DNA of 64,000 bases from NCBI GenBank assembly GCA_000719025.1, contig JODP01000017.1, positions 62,001-126,000 on the forward strand, in the 5' to 3' direction. Every line of letters begins with the position of its first letter. Positions within the stretch are counted from its first letter, which is position 1. The position numbers and the translations under genes were made by a program. This DNA is from Kineosporia aurantiaca JCM 3230. GTDB lineage: Bacteria > Actinomycetota > Actinomycetes > Actinomycetales > Kineosporiaceae. The notes beneath the pieces are model-generated. The model did not search any database, had not been told where the DNA came from, and saw only the letters and a list, made by a program, of their open reading frames with translations. Below, in pieces: positions 1-8,427 of the stretch.

Positions 1-415
1 AGAGCGGGGCAATCAGGCCGCCGGTGGAATGAGCCACCAGGGTGACCGGCAGACCCGGATGATCGGCCGCGATCAGCGCCAGCGTCCGGTCCAGCTCCAC
101 GTCGTACTGACTCAGGTCACTGGCGAAGTGCGCGGTCTGCCCCGGCCGCCGCGCCCGTCCGCACTTGCGCAGGTCGAGGGCGTAGAAGGCGAAGCCGTGG
201 GCGGCGAAGAAGTCGGCCAGCTGGGTCTGGAAGAAGTAGTCGGAGAACCCGTGCAGGTAGAGCGCGACCCCCCGCACCTGCTCCTCGGCCCGGGGTTTGC
301 GGCGAACCGCCACCGCGGCCACGTCGCCCTCGCCGTCCGGATCCGGGCCCAGCTTCAGGGTGGCCTGCTCATACCCCTCGCCGAGGACGTCCGCGGTCCA
401 TTCCTCTGTGCCCAT
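1..415 (-). CDS. Alpha/beta hydrolase (serine aminopeptidase/lysophospholipase type), 3' end off the window
   Basis: Only the first 138 codons are present; the gene runs off the left edge. The ATG at 413-415 opens a frame reading MGTEEWTADVLGEGYEQ and so on. About 45-60 residues in, it has a lid-proximal LYLHGFSDYFFQTQLA segment, typical of the Hydrolase_4 family. The nucleophile elbow VTLVAHSTGG sits at about residues 123-132, with the catalytic serine in HSTGG. The acid and histidine lie beyond the edge. The family hydrolyses ester bonds, often of monoacylglycerols or lysophospholipids; the substrate here is not visible. No signal peptide is seen, so a cytoplasmic enzyme is inferred. The next gene is divergent and starts 47 bp away. 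Confidence 0.85.
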   Translation of the reverse strand, partial: MGTEEWTADVLGEGYEQATLKLGPDPDGEGDVAAVAVRRKPRAEEQVRGVALYLHGFSDYFFQTQLADFFAAHGFAFYALDLRKCGRARRPGQTAHFASDLSQYDVELDRTLALIAADHPGLPVTLVAHSTGGLIAPL

Positions 416-462
416 GGGTGGAATTCTGCCTCGGATCCCGGGGCGAGGGCCAAGCTGATCGC

Positions 463-696
463 ATGGGGACGAAGCTGAGCGCCGAACTGGTCGCGGCGGT
501 CCGGGCGGCCGGGGATCCGGGGGAGGCCCACAAGGCGTCCGGCTGGATGCTGCGCGAGGTGGGCCGGCGGGACCGGGCCGCGCTGGACCGCTTCCTGGAC
601 GTCCACGCCCACCGGATGCCGCGGACCATGCTGCGGTACGCGGTGGAGAAGCACCCGCCGGAGCAGCGCCGGGCCTACTTGAACGTTCAGCCTTGA
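463..696 (+). CDS. Short protein matching only the C-terminal end of AlkD-type DNA alkylation repair proteins
   Basis: This 77-residue frame starts at ATG 463. It contains KASGWMLREVGRRDRAALD followed by MPRTMLRYAVEKHPPE, which strongly recalls the last HEAT-like helices of AlkD-family alkylpurine glycosylases. Those proteins are normally above 200 residues. The N-terminal HEAT repeats and the catalytic Trp/Asp region are missing, and no matching sequence is visible upstream, where the divergent hydrolase begins. It is either a decayed remnant of a repair gene or a small free-standing domain. An enzymatic role is unlikely. An upstream in-frame ATG at 418 would overlap the hydrolase promoter and adds low-complexity residues, so 463 is preferred. 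Confidence 0.55.
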   Translation: MGTKLSAELVAAVRAAGDPGEAHKASGWMLREVGRRDRAALDRFLDVHAHRMPRTMLRYAVEKHPPEQRRAYLNVQP

Positions 697-725
697 ATGT
701 TCGGTGTCCGGGCCGACAGGAGCAG

Positions 726-2189
726 GTGAGCCATGATCTCCGCGACCCTCGGGCCCGGCTCCGGACCTGGTTCGCCGCGGGCCTGGATCCGGATTCGCAG
801 CGTCAGCGCAAGGGCCGGATCGGGGGCTGCCTCTACCTCGGGGGCGCCGTCTACGGCGGGCTGATCGTCTGGCAGACCCCCGACCCCCCGGTCTCGCAGA
901 TCGTCTTCGCGGTGGCGGTGGCCGTCCTGGCGCTGGTGCTGATGGCGCTGCCCTGGCGCCGGTTCCCGGATTCGCTGCTGATCTGGCCGGTGCTGCCGAG
1001 CGCCTTCTTCACCACGGTGGGGGCCGGTTCGTCCGACATGCTCGGCCACTATCAGGCGATCTACCTGCTGGCCCTGGGGTATGCCGGTCTGGTGCTGCGA
1101 CCCGGGCAGACCGCCCAGGTCGCCGGGGTGAGCCTGGTCCTGCTGGCCGGGGTCGCCGGGTTCGGCCTGCAGCGGGACGGTCTGGTCGAGATCACCGGGA
1201 CGATCCTGTTCGCGGCGCTGATCGGGGAGTTCATCGCGGCTGCGCTGGCGACCCAGCACCGGCAGCGGATCCGGCTGGAACACCTGCACGCCGGGGTCCG
1301 GCCGCTGCTCTCCGCGCAGACCGAGGCCGAGGCCGCCCGGCTGGTCAGCGAGCTGGCGCTGGAACTGCTGGCCGCCGACGGGGTGGTGACCCTGGTGGCC
1401 GACCGGCCGGGCAGTACCAGCGTTCCGGCCCTGACCGCTCGGGGCGGGGCCGGGCTCCGGGCCCCGGCGACCGGTGACGGCGCGCTGGACTCCGCTCTGC
1501 ACTCAAGCCTGGGGGAGGTCCTGCGCAGCCGGCGGTCGCTGTTCGTCGGGAACCCGGAGCCGTGGGCCTCGGTCCTGCTCCTCCCGGTCGAGGCCGCCGA
1601 CCAGCTGGCCGGGGTGCTGGTGATCGCCTGGACCAAGCCGGTGACCCAGCTGGACCCGTTCGACAGCCAGGTCCTGGAGCTGCTGTCGCTCCAGGCCGGG
1701 CCGGTGCTGATGCGGGTCCGGCAGGTCGAGGAACTGGACCGGGCGGCGACCACCGACCCGCTCACCGGGATCGGGAACCGGCGGGCCTTCGAGCAGGCCC
1801 TGGCGGACCTGGCCGACGACGCCGTCCTGGTGCTGTTCGACCTGAACGACTTCAAGGTGGTCAACGACACCCGGGGGCACCCGGCCGGGGACCGGGTCCT
1901 GCAGGCCTTCGCCGCGGCGCTGAGTGCCGCGGCCGGGCGCTCGGACCGGGCCTGCCGGATCGGTGGTGACGAGTTCGCCGTCATCGCCCGCGGCGGCCGG
2001 AGAGCGGCGCAGGCGATGGTGGACCGGCTCGGCGCCGGCTGGACCCGTCCCGAGGGTGTCGGGTTCAGCGCGGGTTTCGCCGGGCGCCGTCCCGGCGAGT
2101 CCCCGGAAGACCTCGGGGCCCGGGCCGACCAGGCGCTCTACGCGACGAAACAGCTTCACCGGGAACGGGTCCGGGTCGAGCAGCGCTGA
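726..2189 (+). CDS. Membrane-bound GAF-GGDEF diguanylate cyclase
   Basis: Makes cyclic di-GMP from two GTP. About six hydrophobic segments lie between residues 24 and 172 and form an integral-membrane sensor. A GAF-like domain follows (about 185-330), then a GGDEF domain (about 335-480). The active-site loop GGDEF is intact at residues 413-417 within CRIGGDEFAV. The inhibitory RxxD site is absent: the corresponding residues read GRSD, so classical product inhibition is not expected. The GTG at 726 is chosen because AGGAG lies just upstream at 718-722, although the spacing is short. A TTG at 693, overlapping the preceding stop, is the longer alternative. The gene ends directly against the convergent AraC gene. 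Confidence 0.9.
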   Translation: MSHDLRDPRARLRTWFAAGLDPDSQRQRKGRIGGCLYLGGAVYGGLIVWQTPDPPVSQIVFAVAVAVLALVLMALPWRRFPDSLLIWPVLPSAFFTTVGAGSSDMLGHYQAIYLLALGYAGLVLRPGQTAQVAGVSLVLLAGVAGFGLQRDGLVEITGTILFAALIGEFIAAALATQHRQRIRLEHLHAGVRPLLSAQTEAEAARLVSELALELLAADGVVTLVADRPGSTSVPALTARGGAGLRAPATGDGALDSALHSSLGEVLRSRRSLFVGNPEPWASVLLLPVEAADQLAGVLVIAWTKPVTQLDPFDSQVLELLSLQAGPVLMRVRQVEELDRAATTDPLTGIGNRRAFEQALADLADDAVLVLFDLNDFKVVNDTRGHPAGDRVLQAFAAALSAAAGRSDRACRIGGDEFAVIARGGRRAAQAMVDRLGAGWTRPEGVGFSAGFAGRRPGESPEDLGARADQALYATKQLHRERVRVEQR

Positions 2190-3113
2190 TCAGGCCGTCC
2201 GGTGGCGGTCCCGGTACTGCCCGGGCGCGACCCCGTGAATCCGCTTGAAGGCGTGGCTGAACGAGCTCTCGGTGGAGTAGCCCAGGGAGTGCGAAAGGGC
2301 GGCGATGGTGGTGTTCTCCTCGCGCAGGGCCCGTCCGGCCACCCGCATCCGCCACTGCAGCAGAAAGGTCAGAGGAGGGACGCCGGCCGCCTCCCGGAAC
2401 TTCTCGGCGAACGTGGTGCGGGACATCGAGACGGTGCGGGCCAGTTCCTCCAGGCTCCAGTTGCGCTGCGGGTCGGCCTGCATCTCCTGGACCGCCGGGG
2501 CCAGCGCGGGGGTGGCCAGGAGGCGCAGCCAGCCCGGCGAGGAGGCGGCCGGGTCGTCGGCCAGGTAGATCCGCAGCACCTCGACGAACAGCAGGGCCGA
2601 GTACTGCCGGGCGGCGAACTCCGAGCCCTTCTGGGCCCCGGTCATCTCGGCCAGCAGCCGGTCCAGCAGCCAGCGCAGCACCGGGGCCTTCCCAGAATCG
2701 GCCCGAATATGGGTGATCGGGTCCAGGGCGGCCAGCAGCAGGCTCTCGCCCCCGCGGTCGACGGTGATGTGACTGCCGATCAGGGCCACCTCGGGCTGGT
2801 CTCCCAGGTGCAGGGTGCCCTGGTCCTGACCTGCGAAAAGCTTCTCCCCGTCAACCGGTTCCAGCTCCGGATCGCTGGACATGACCTGGGCCAGGTCGCC
2901 GTGCACCACCGCGACATCGCCCTCGGCCAGGTGCACCCGACGCCCGATTCGCGGTATGGAAAGCCAGAATTCACCTCGTGCTGGGGCCACCAACATCAGC
3001 GGGCCGTAGGCGCGCAGGGCGAGCGACCACGAACCGCCCGCCATGATGCCCCGGGCCAGGACACAGCGGGCGTCGATCAGCGCCAGGGCTTCGGACAGGG
3101 AATCAGCGGGCAC
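2190..3113 (-). CDS. AraC-family transcriptional regulator with cupin sensor
   Basis: About 307 residues. The N-terminal half, with SWSLALRAYGPLMLVAPARG near the start, looks like the AraC_binding_2/Cupin_6 sensor domain. The C-terminal hundred residues hold two helix-turn-helix motifs: SLEELARTVSMSRTTFAEKF, and then TTIAALSHSLGYSTESSF with the classic FSHAFKRIHGVAPGQYR end. It is divergent from the haloperoxidase-type hydrolase at 3219, with about 105 bp between them. That arrangement is common for AraC regulators of this subfamily, which activate a neighbouring oxidoreductase or hydrolase. The start is uncertain: GTG at 3113 gives the usual N-terminus, while a TTG at 3131 would add six residues. 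Confidence 0.88.
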   Translation of the reverse strand: MPADSLSEALALIDARCVLARGIMAGGSWSLALRAYGPLMLVAPARGEFWLSIPRIGRRVHLAEGDVAVVHGDLAQVMSSDPELEPVDGEKLFAGQDQGTLHLGDQPEVALIGSHITVDRGGESLLLAALDPITHIRADSGKAPVLRWLLDRLLAEMTGAQKGSEFAARQYSALLFVEVLRIYLADDPAASSPGWLRLLATPALAPAVQEMQADPQRNWSLEELARTVSMSRTTFAEKFREAAGVPPLTFLLQWRMRVAGRALREENTTIAALSHSLGYSTESSFSHAFKRIHGVAPGQYRDRHRTA

Positions 3114-3218
3114 GCCCGTACTCTCGCGCAAGACTCACGGACGTTCAAACAAGCATCCTGACCGGAAGGGCTGAAAGAGTGATCACGTCCCGTCCCTCTC
3201 TGAGAAGGCCTGAGGTTC

Positions 3219-4037
3219 ATGCCCTACATCACTACCCCCGACGGTGTTGAGATCTACTACGTCGAGCACGGCACGGGTCAGCCGATCGTGTTCAGTCACG
3301 GCTGGCCGCTGAACTCGGACGCCTGGGCGCAGGAGCTCAAGGTGTTCGCCGACGCCGGGTACCGGGCCATCGCGCACGACCGCCGGGGTCACGGCCGCTC
3401 CACGCCGACCTACACCGGCAACGACATCGACACCTACGCCAAGGACCTGGCCGCCCTGGTCGAGGCCCTGGACCTGAAGGACGTCATCGTCTTCGGGCAC
3501 TCCACCGGCGGCGGCGAGGTCGTGCACTACGCCGCCCAGTACGGCCGCGAGCGGGTCTCCCGGGTGGTCACCGCGGGCGCCGTCCCCCCGATCATGGTGA
3601 AGAGCGACAGCAACCCCGAGGGCACGCCGATCGAGGCGTTCGACGGCATCCGGGCCGCCGTCCTGGCCGACCGCTCGCAGTTCTGGAAGGACCTGGCCGA
3701 GTCGTTCTTCGGCGCCAACCACGGCCGCGACGTCTCCCAGGGCACCAAGGACGACTTCTGGCGGATGGGTATGGCGGCCGACCTGGCCTCGGCCTACGAC
3801 TGCGTGAAGGCGTTCTCCGAGACCGACTTCACCGAGGACCTGAAGTCCCTCGAGGTGCCGATCTTCCTGGCCCACGGCAGCGACGACCAGATCGTCCCGA
3901 TCGACGACGCGGCCAAGAAGTCGATCGAACTGGTCAAGCAGGGCACCCTGAAGATCTACGAAGGCGCCCCGCACGGCATCCACGGCGACTACGCCGCCGC
4001 CCTGCACACCGACGTGCTGGCCTGGCTCGCGAGCTGA
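3219..4037 (+). CDS. Alpha/beta hydrolase, non-haem chloroperoxidase family
   Basis: A 272-residue alpha/beta hydrolase. The nucleophile elbow GHSTGG (Ser about 95), the acid in HGSDDQIVPI (Asp about 222) and the histidine in GAPHGIHGD (His about 252) complete the triad. The N-terminus MPYITTPDGVEIYYVEHGTG and the HGWPLNSDAW oxyanion region are characteristic of cofactor-free haloperoxidases. These act physiologically as esterases or perhydrolases and halogenate via peracids in vitro. The protein is cytoplasmic, with no signal peptide. It is divergently paired with the AraC regulator, which is inferred to control it. A strong intrinsic terminator follows the stop codon. Confidence 0.93.
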   Translation: MPYITTPDGVEIYYVEHGTGQPIVFSHGWPLNSDAWAQELKVFADAGYRAIAHDRRGHGRSTPTYTGNDIDTYAKDLAALVEALDLKDVIVFGHSTGGGEVVHYAAQYGRERVSRVVTAGAVPPIMVKSDSNPEGTPIEAFDGIRAAVLADRSQFWKDLAESFFGANHGRDVSQGTKDDFWRMGMAADLASAYDCVKAFSETDFTEDLKSLEVPIFLAHGSDDQIVPIDDAAKKSIELVKQGTLKIYEGAPHGIHGDYAAALHTDVLAWLAS

Positions 4038-4045
4038 GCGAACCT

Positions 4046-4069
4046 CTGAACTGCTGAACTGCTGAACTG
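4046..4069. repeat. Three perfect 8-bp tandem repeats (CTGAACTG)
   Basis: CTGAACTG occurs three times head to tail, starting nine bases after the hydrolase stop and immediately before the terminator stem. It is non-coding and too short to assign a role; slippage is the simplest origin. Confidence 0.85.
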
Positions 4070-4104
4070 AAGGCGCAGGTCCGACGAGGGACCTGCGCCT
4101 TTCT
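4070..4104 (+). terminator. Intrinsic terminator after the haloperoxidase-type gene
   Basis: GGCGCAGGTCC (4072-4082) pairs perfectly with GGACCTGCGCC (4089-4099) around a six-base loop. A flanking AA/TT extends the stem to 13 bp, and a short T-rich tail TTTCT follows. It lies between two convergent genes and could stop transcription from both sides. Confidence 0.88.
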
Positions 4105-4118
4105 CAGGCCTGCGGATC

Positions 4119-4688
4119 TCAGGTCTGCGGACGGATCCCGTCCAGGGCCATGGTGAGCACCCGCTCGCGCTGCTCGTCGTCGGTGTAGGTGGCGCCGCTG
4201 AGCCCGTTCACCAGGTGCAGTACGTCCTGGAAGCTCACGTCCGCGCGGGCCCGCCCGGCCGCCTGAGCACGTTCCAAGAGGGGTTCGCCGGCCCCGTAGA
4301 GCACCTCGCGGCAGGAGCGGAACATCGACGAGTCGTGATTCAGCGCCTCGTAGATGGCGCGCTTGGTGGTGGCGTAGCCGACGAATCGGCGCAGCCAGGT
4401 GGTCAGCGCCTCCCAGGGCTCGGCGTCGGCCAGGTCGTCGGCGACCCGGGCCAGGGCCTCGACCTCGTCGATGTAGACCGTCTCGAACAGGTCCTGCCGG
4501 GTCGGGAAGTTGCGGTAGAGCGTGCCGATGCCCACGCCGGCCCGCCGGGCGATCTCCTCCAGCGAGGCGTTGGCGCCGTCGTCGGCGAACACCTCGCGGG
4601 CGGCGTCGAGCAGGGCGTCGAAGTTGCGGCGGGCGTCGGCGCGCTGGGGGCGGCGTACCGAGACCCGCGCTGAGGAGGTCTCAGCCAT
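4119..4688 (-). CDS. TetR-family repressor of the adjacent MFS exporter
   Basis: 189 residues from the ATG at 4686-4688, which has AAGGGG upstream. The N-terminal TetR helix-turn-helix reads ASLEEIARRAGVGIGTLYRN, and the C-terminal ligand domain belongs to the TetR_C_33/SCO1712-like type. It is divergent from the DHA2 transporter at 4810. An 18-bp palindrome plus a third half-site lies in the 121-bp gap, so it most likely represses both itself and the exporter until an exporter substrate binds. In-frame ATGs farther upstream would start inside the operator region and are rejected. Confidence 0.9.
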   Translation of the reverse strand: MAETSSARVSVRRPQRADARRNFDALLDAAREVFADDGANASLEEIARRAGVGIGTLYRNFPTRQDLFETVYIDEVEALARVADDLADAEPWEALTTWLRRFVGYATTKRAIYEALNHDSSMFRSCREVLYGAGEPLLERAQAAGRARADVSFQDVLHLVNGLSGATYTDDEQRERVLTMALDGIRPQT

Positions 4689-4715
4689 TTCCCATCCCCT
4701 TGCATCCGGAGGCAA

Positions 4716-4745
4716 CCCTCCACTACTGTGGAGGCACCCCTCCAC
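4716..4745. promoter_or_regulatory. Palindromic TetR operator with extra half-site
   Basis: CCTCCACTACTGTGGAGG at 4717-4734 has perfect 7-bp arms around TACT. The half-site CCCTCCAC recurs at 4738-4745 in the same orientation as the left arm, 22 bp (two helical turns) from it. It sits between divergent tetR and MFS genes, as expected for a TetR dimer site; binding is inferred. Confidence 0.75.
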
Positions 4746-4809
4746 TTTAGCTCACACGGCTGTGGGTGACCTGGGGGCTCTTCACCCGACCTTCTTCGAA
4801 GGATCTGTC

Positions 4810-6279
4810 ATGCCTCGTTCCACGAAGGCATCGCCGCTGGTCATCTTCTCGGTGCTGGCCGCCGCGACCGCGTCGATCTCGCTCCTGCAGTCCCTGGTCA
4901 CGCCGGTGCTGCCGACCATCCAGGCCGATCTGCACACCTCCTCCACCACCGTCACCTGGGTGGTCACCGCCTGGCTGCTGACCGCCTCGGTGGCCACCCC
5001 GCTGCTCGGCCGGGTGGGTGACATGGCCGGCAAGGAACGCACCCTGCTGGTCACCCTGGCCGCGATCGCGATCGGCTCGGCGGTCGCCGCGATCGCCCCG
5101 AACGTCACCGTCCTGATCATCGGGCGGATCCTGCAGGGGATCGGCGCGGCCGTCTTCCCGCTGACCTTCGCCGTCATCCGGGACGAGTTCCCGCCCGAGC
5201 GCATCCCTTCCGCGGTCGGCGCGATCGCCGCGGTGATCGCCACCGGCGGGGGTGCGGGCGTCGTGCTGGCCGGCCCGGTCGTCGAGAACCTGAGCTGGCG
5301 CTGGCTGTTCTGGATCCCGGCGGCCGCGGCCACGGTGATCTGGTTCCTGGTACTGCGTTTCGTGCCCGAATCGCCGGTCCGCACCCCCGGTAGGCTCAAT
5401 GTGCCGGCCGCCGTGCTGCTCTCCGGCTGGCTGGTCGCGCTGCTCGTGCCGGTGACCAAAGGCCATGCCTGGGGCTGGACCTCGGGCTCGGTGATCGGTC
5501 TGCTGGGCCTGGCCGTGGCCCTGTTCGCTGCCTGGGTGTGGGTCGAGCTGCGCGCCACCAGCCCGCTGATCGACATGCGGATGATGCGCCTGCCCGCGGT
5601 CTGGACCACCAACCTGGTGGCCCTGCTGTTCGGTGCGGCGATGTTCACCATCTACGCCTTCCTGCCGATCTTCATGCAGACCCCGACCGCGGCCGGGTAC
5701 GGCTTCGGCTCCTCGGTCACCGGGGCCGGGCTCCTGTTGCTGCCGATGCTGGTCGGGATGGCCGTGCTCGGCTTCGTCAGCGGCTCGCTGAGCCGGGTGG
5801 TCAGCTCGAAGCTGCAGCTGGTCACCGGGGCCGGCCTGGTCACCCTGGCCTCCGGCTGGCTGGTGTTCCTGCACGACAGCCGGTGGCAGGTCTCGCTGGC
5901 CGCCGGGGTCTCCGGAATCGGTATGGGGCTGGCCTTCTCGTCGATGGTCAACCTGGTGGTCAACGGCGTCCCGCCGGAGCAGACCGGGGTCGCGTCGGGG
6001 ATGAACACCAACCTGCGCACCATCGGCGGCTCGATCGGCACCGCCGTGGTCAGCTCGCTGATCTCGGCGAAGACCCTGCCCAGCGGGGTGCCCACCGAGT
6101 CCGGCTTCACCCACGCGTTCATCCTGATGACGGTGCTCGCCGCGGTCGCCGTCGGGGCGGCGATCCTGGTTCCGTCGGCCCGGCCCCGGGTGCAGATCGA
6201 CCGGCGGACCGTGGTTTCCAAGCCGGAAATGGTGGACGACGTCGAGGGCGTCGAGGTCTCGGCGGCGGTAACGAGCTGA
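4810..6279 (+). CDS. DHA2/EmrB-QacA family MFS drug exporter
   Basis: 489 residues, proton-driven efflux transporter of the cytoplasmic membrane. Hydrophobic helices run throughout, starting with PLVIFSVLAAATASISLLQS. The MFS signature LLGRVGDMAGKERTLL lies between helices 2 and 3, and the antiporter motif C-like stretch GAGVVLAGPVVENLSWRWLF follows helix 5. Both are typical of 12-14 helix drug:H+ antiporters. The ATG at 4810 is preceded by GAAGGA. It is divergent from its probable TetR regulator and convergent with a second DHA2 transporter, separated by a bidirectional terminator. Substrate unknown. Confidence 0.92.
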   Translation: MPRSTKASPLVIFSVLAAATASISLLQSLVTPVLPTIQADLHTSSTTVTWVVTAWLLTASVATPLLGRVGDMAGKERTLLVTLAAIAIGSAVAAIAPNVTVLIIGRILQGIGAAVFPLTFAVIRDEFPPERIPSAVGAIAAVIATGGGAGVVLAGPVVENLSWRWLFWIPAAAATVIWFLVLRFVPESPVRTPGRLNVPAAVLLSGWLVALLVPVTKGHAWGWTSGSVIGLLGLAVALFAAWVWVELRATSPLIDMRMMRLPAVWTTNLVALLFGAAMFTIYAFLPIFMQTPTAAGYGFGSSVTGAGLLLLPMLVGMAVLGFVSGSLSRVVSSKLQLVTGAGLVTLASGWLVFLHDSRWQVSLAAGVSGIGMGLAFSSMVNLVVNGVPPEQTGVASGMNTNLRTIGGSIGTAVVSSLISAKTLPSGVPTESGFTHAFILMTVLAAVAVGAAILVPSARPRVQIDRRTVVSKPEMVDDVEGVEVSAAVTS

Positions 6280-6291
6280 ATGAGGGACGCC

Positions 6292-6323
6292 GGCGGGTCC
6301 CCTTCGCGAGAAGGGGGCCCGCC
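6292..6323. terminator. Bidirectional terminator hairpin between convergent MFS genes
   Basis: GGCGGGTCCCCTT (6292-6304) pairs with AAGGGGGCCCGCC (6311-6323), with one G-T wobble, around CGCGAG. The 13-bp stem occupies the 49-bp gap between the two convergent exporter genes. Confidence 0.85.
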
Positions 6324-6328
6324 GCACG

Positions 6329-7729
6329 TCACGACTTGGTGCTTCGGGGGATGAAAAGCGCGAGCAGCAGCGGGATCGCGCTGAACCCGAACACCCACCA
6401 GAAGGTGTGCTGGAAGGCGGCCAGAGGAGCGGTGTGCTTCAGCGTGGTCTGCAGGATCACCGCGATCACGGCCACCCCGAACGGCGCCCCGACCCGCTGA
6501 ACCACACTGAAAGCGGCGCTACCGCGCGGTGCTTCGGCGTGGCTGAGGCTGGTGAAGGCCAGCGTCATCAGGGGGAGCGAGGTCGCGCCGAAGCCGGTGC
6601 CGATCAGCAGCAGGGCGCCGAGCAGCAGAACGGTGTCACCGGAGTCGTCGGCCAGGGCGAAGGGAACCATCCCGACCATGGTCAGCAGGGTGCCGCCGAT
6701 GACCAGGAAGCGTCCGTCCACGCGGGTCCCGATGCGCCTGCTGAGCAGCAGGAACAGGATCGAGCCGACGCCCTGGGGGATCAGCAGCACGCCGGTGTGG
6801 AGCACGCTCTCGCCACGGATCTGCTGATAGAACAGCGGCAGCAGGAACATCACGGCGTACGTCGAGAAGCCGCCGGCGAAGGTGATGATGCTGCTCAGGC
6901 CGAAACTGCGCCGGGCGAAGACCCTTACGTCGATCAGCGCGTTACCCGAAGAGCGCAGGCTGTGGGCGGTGAACGCGGCGACCAGGGCGGCTCCGGCCAC
7001 CAGCGGCAGCCAGGCGCTGAGCTGGGCGAAACCCTCGCTGCCCTCGGACACGCCGTAGGCCAGAGCGGCCACTCCCGGGGTCAGCAGGGCGAAACCCAGC
7101 GCGTCGAAGCGGTGTCCGCGCAGGGCCGGGGCGGCGGGCAGGTAGCGCGGGCCGAGGACCAGGGCGGCCAGGCAGATCGGCACGTTCACGAAGAACAGCC
7201 AGTGCCAGGACAGCGTGTCCAGCAGTCCGCCGCCGATCACCGGGCCGAGGATCGGGGCCAGCTGGGCCGGCAACGCGATGGTGATCATCGCCTGGCCGAT
7301 CCGCTCCCGCCCGGCCGCCCGGGTCAGGATCGAGATGGTGATCGGCAGCACCATGCCGCCGCCGATGCCCTGCAGCACTCGGAAGACGATCAGCAGCGGC
7401 AGGTTCCCGGCCAGCCCGCACAGCAGGGAGCCGATCAGGAAGATCGCCACCGAGGCCAGCCAGGCGGTGCGGGCCCCGAGCCGCTCGGAGAACCAGCCGC
7501 TGACCGGGATCACCGAGACGTAGGCGAGCAGGTAGCCGGTGGCGATCCACTGGGTGTCGGCCACGCTCGCGTCGAAGGTCGCGCGCAGGTGGTCGAGGGC
7601 GATGTTGACGATCGTGGTGTCCAGCACCGTGGTGATCGCCCCGAGCACCAGCACGGCGCTGATGATCCGCAGGCGCCGGGCGTCGACGAGTTCGGGGGCC
7701 GCGTCCGCGACCGGGGGTGAGGTGGTCAT
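6329..7729 (-). CDS. DHA2/EmrB-QacA family MFS drug exporter
   Basis: 466 residues from ATG 7729, or 470 from an alternative GTG at 7741 that touches the operator. It shows the DHA2 hallmarks: an early LDTTIVNIALDHLR motif, WIATGYLLAYVSVIPVSGW, LFRVLQGIGGGMVLP-type motif sequence, and motif C (LAPILGPVIGGGLLDTLSW) before WHWLFFVN. It is predicted as a 14-helix proton antiporter in the cytoplasmic membrane. It is divergent from a TetR gene, with an 18-bp near-palindrome at its 5' end. No clear Shine-Dalgarno is visible. A TACACT box 12 bases upstream of the GTG would suit a leaderless or very short-leader transcript. Confidence 0.92.
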   Translation of the reverse strand: MTTSPPVADAAPELVDARRLRIISAVLVLGAITTVLDTTIVNIALDHLRATFDASVADTQWIATGYLLAYVSVIPVSGWFSERLGARTAWLASVAIFLIGSLLCGLAGNLPLLIVFRVLQGIGGGMVLPITISILTRAAGRERIGQAMITIALPAQLAPILGPVIGGGLLDTLSWHWLFFVNVPICLAALVLGPRYLPAAPALRGHRFDALGFALLTPGVAALAYGVSEGSEGFAQLSAWLPLVAGAALVAAFTAHSLRSSGNALIDVRVFARRSFGLSSIITFAGGFSTYAVMFLLPLFYQQIRGESVLHTGVLLIPQGVGSILFLLLSRRIGTRVDGRFLVIGGTLLTMVGMVPFALADDSGDTVLLLGALLLIGTGFGATSLPLMTLAFTSLSHAEAPRGSAAFSVVQRVGAPFGVAVIAVILQTTLKHTAPLAAFQHTFWWVFGFSAIPLLLALFIPRSTKS

Positions 7730-7740
7730 GGGTTTGGACA

Positions 7741-7779
7741 CTACACCGTGCAGTGTAGTTGGTAAACCGGCCGGTGTAG
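7741..7779. promoter_or_regulatory. TetR-type operator overlapping the MFS start
   Basis: CTACACCGTGCAGTGTAG (7741-7758) is palindromic except for the innermost-but-one pair. A further half-site GGTGTAG lies at 7773-7779. On the minus strand TACACT inside the dyad could be the -10 element of the MFS gene, so bound repressor would block RNA polymerase directly. Confidence 0.72.
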
Positions 7780-7788
7780 GGTTCGGCG

Positions 7789-8427
7789 GTGACCTTGAGA
7801 ACCGCTCGTGAGGGCTCGCCGGAGAAGCGCGCCGCGATCCTGGAGGCTGCGCGCGAGCTGTTCGTCCGCGACGGCTACGACCGCACGAGCATGGACGCGA
7901 TCTCCGCCCGGGCGAAGGTCTCCAAGCGCACGGTCTACGACTACTACGGGGACAAGCAGCGGTTACTGCTCGGCGTGGTCGAGGCGGGCGGGGACGTGCT
8001 GATGGTCGCGCTGGAACGGGCGCTGGAGGCCCACCTGGCCGACGACGCGCAGATCCGGACCGTGCCCCAGCTGGAGCAGGCGCTGAAACAGTTCGCCGTG
8101 GATCTGGGCGTCACGATCATGGATTCGGCGGCCTACACCGTCGTGATCGGCCTGGTGCGCAACAACTTCGACGCGCTGGAGGAGCAGCTGACCGGCCACC
8201 CGATGACCTCGGTGCCGGAAGAGCGGCTGGCCGAGCGGCTCGAACACTTCACCCGCCAGGGCCTGCTGGAGATTCCGGACGCCCGCCTGGCCGCCGACCA
8301 CTTCAACGCCCTCACCACGCTGCTGGCCTACGCCGGACCGGATCGGACCGACCCGGAAACCGCCCGCATCAGCATGGAGAACGGGGTGCACGCGTTCATC
8401 CGGGCCTACGGAGTGAGAGCTCAGTAG
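7789..8427 (+). CDS. TetR-family transcriptional regulator
   Basis: 212 residues, GTG start at 7789 with only a weak upstream ribosome site. The N-terminal DNA-binding domain contains AARELFVRDGYDRTSMDAIS and KVSKRTVYDYYGDKQRLLLG. The C-terminal part resembles the AefR-like/TetR_C_7 ligand domain. It is divergent from the exporter gene at 7729, with a palindrome between them, so local repression of that exporter is the likely job. Its last seven bases overlap the convergent PAS receptor gene. Confidence 0.9.
   Translation: MTLRTAREGSPEKRAAILEAARELFVRDGYDRTSMDAISARAKVSKRTVYDYYGDKQRLLLGVVEAGGDVLMVALERALEAHLADDAQIRTVPQLEQALKQFAVDLGVTIMDSAAYTVVIGLVRNNFDALEEQLTGHPMTSVPEERLAERLEHFTRQGLLEIPDARLAADHFNALTTLLAYAGPDRTDPETARISMENGVHAFIRAYGVRAQ

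Noticed and set aside
4747..6327. Long open frame on the strand opposite the first MFS gene
   Set aside because: Its composition (Arg, Gly, Asp, Gln-rich, no domain) is that of a high-GC shadow frame, and the opposite strand encodes a clear transporter.
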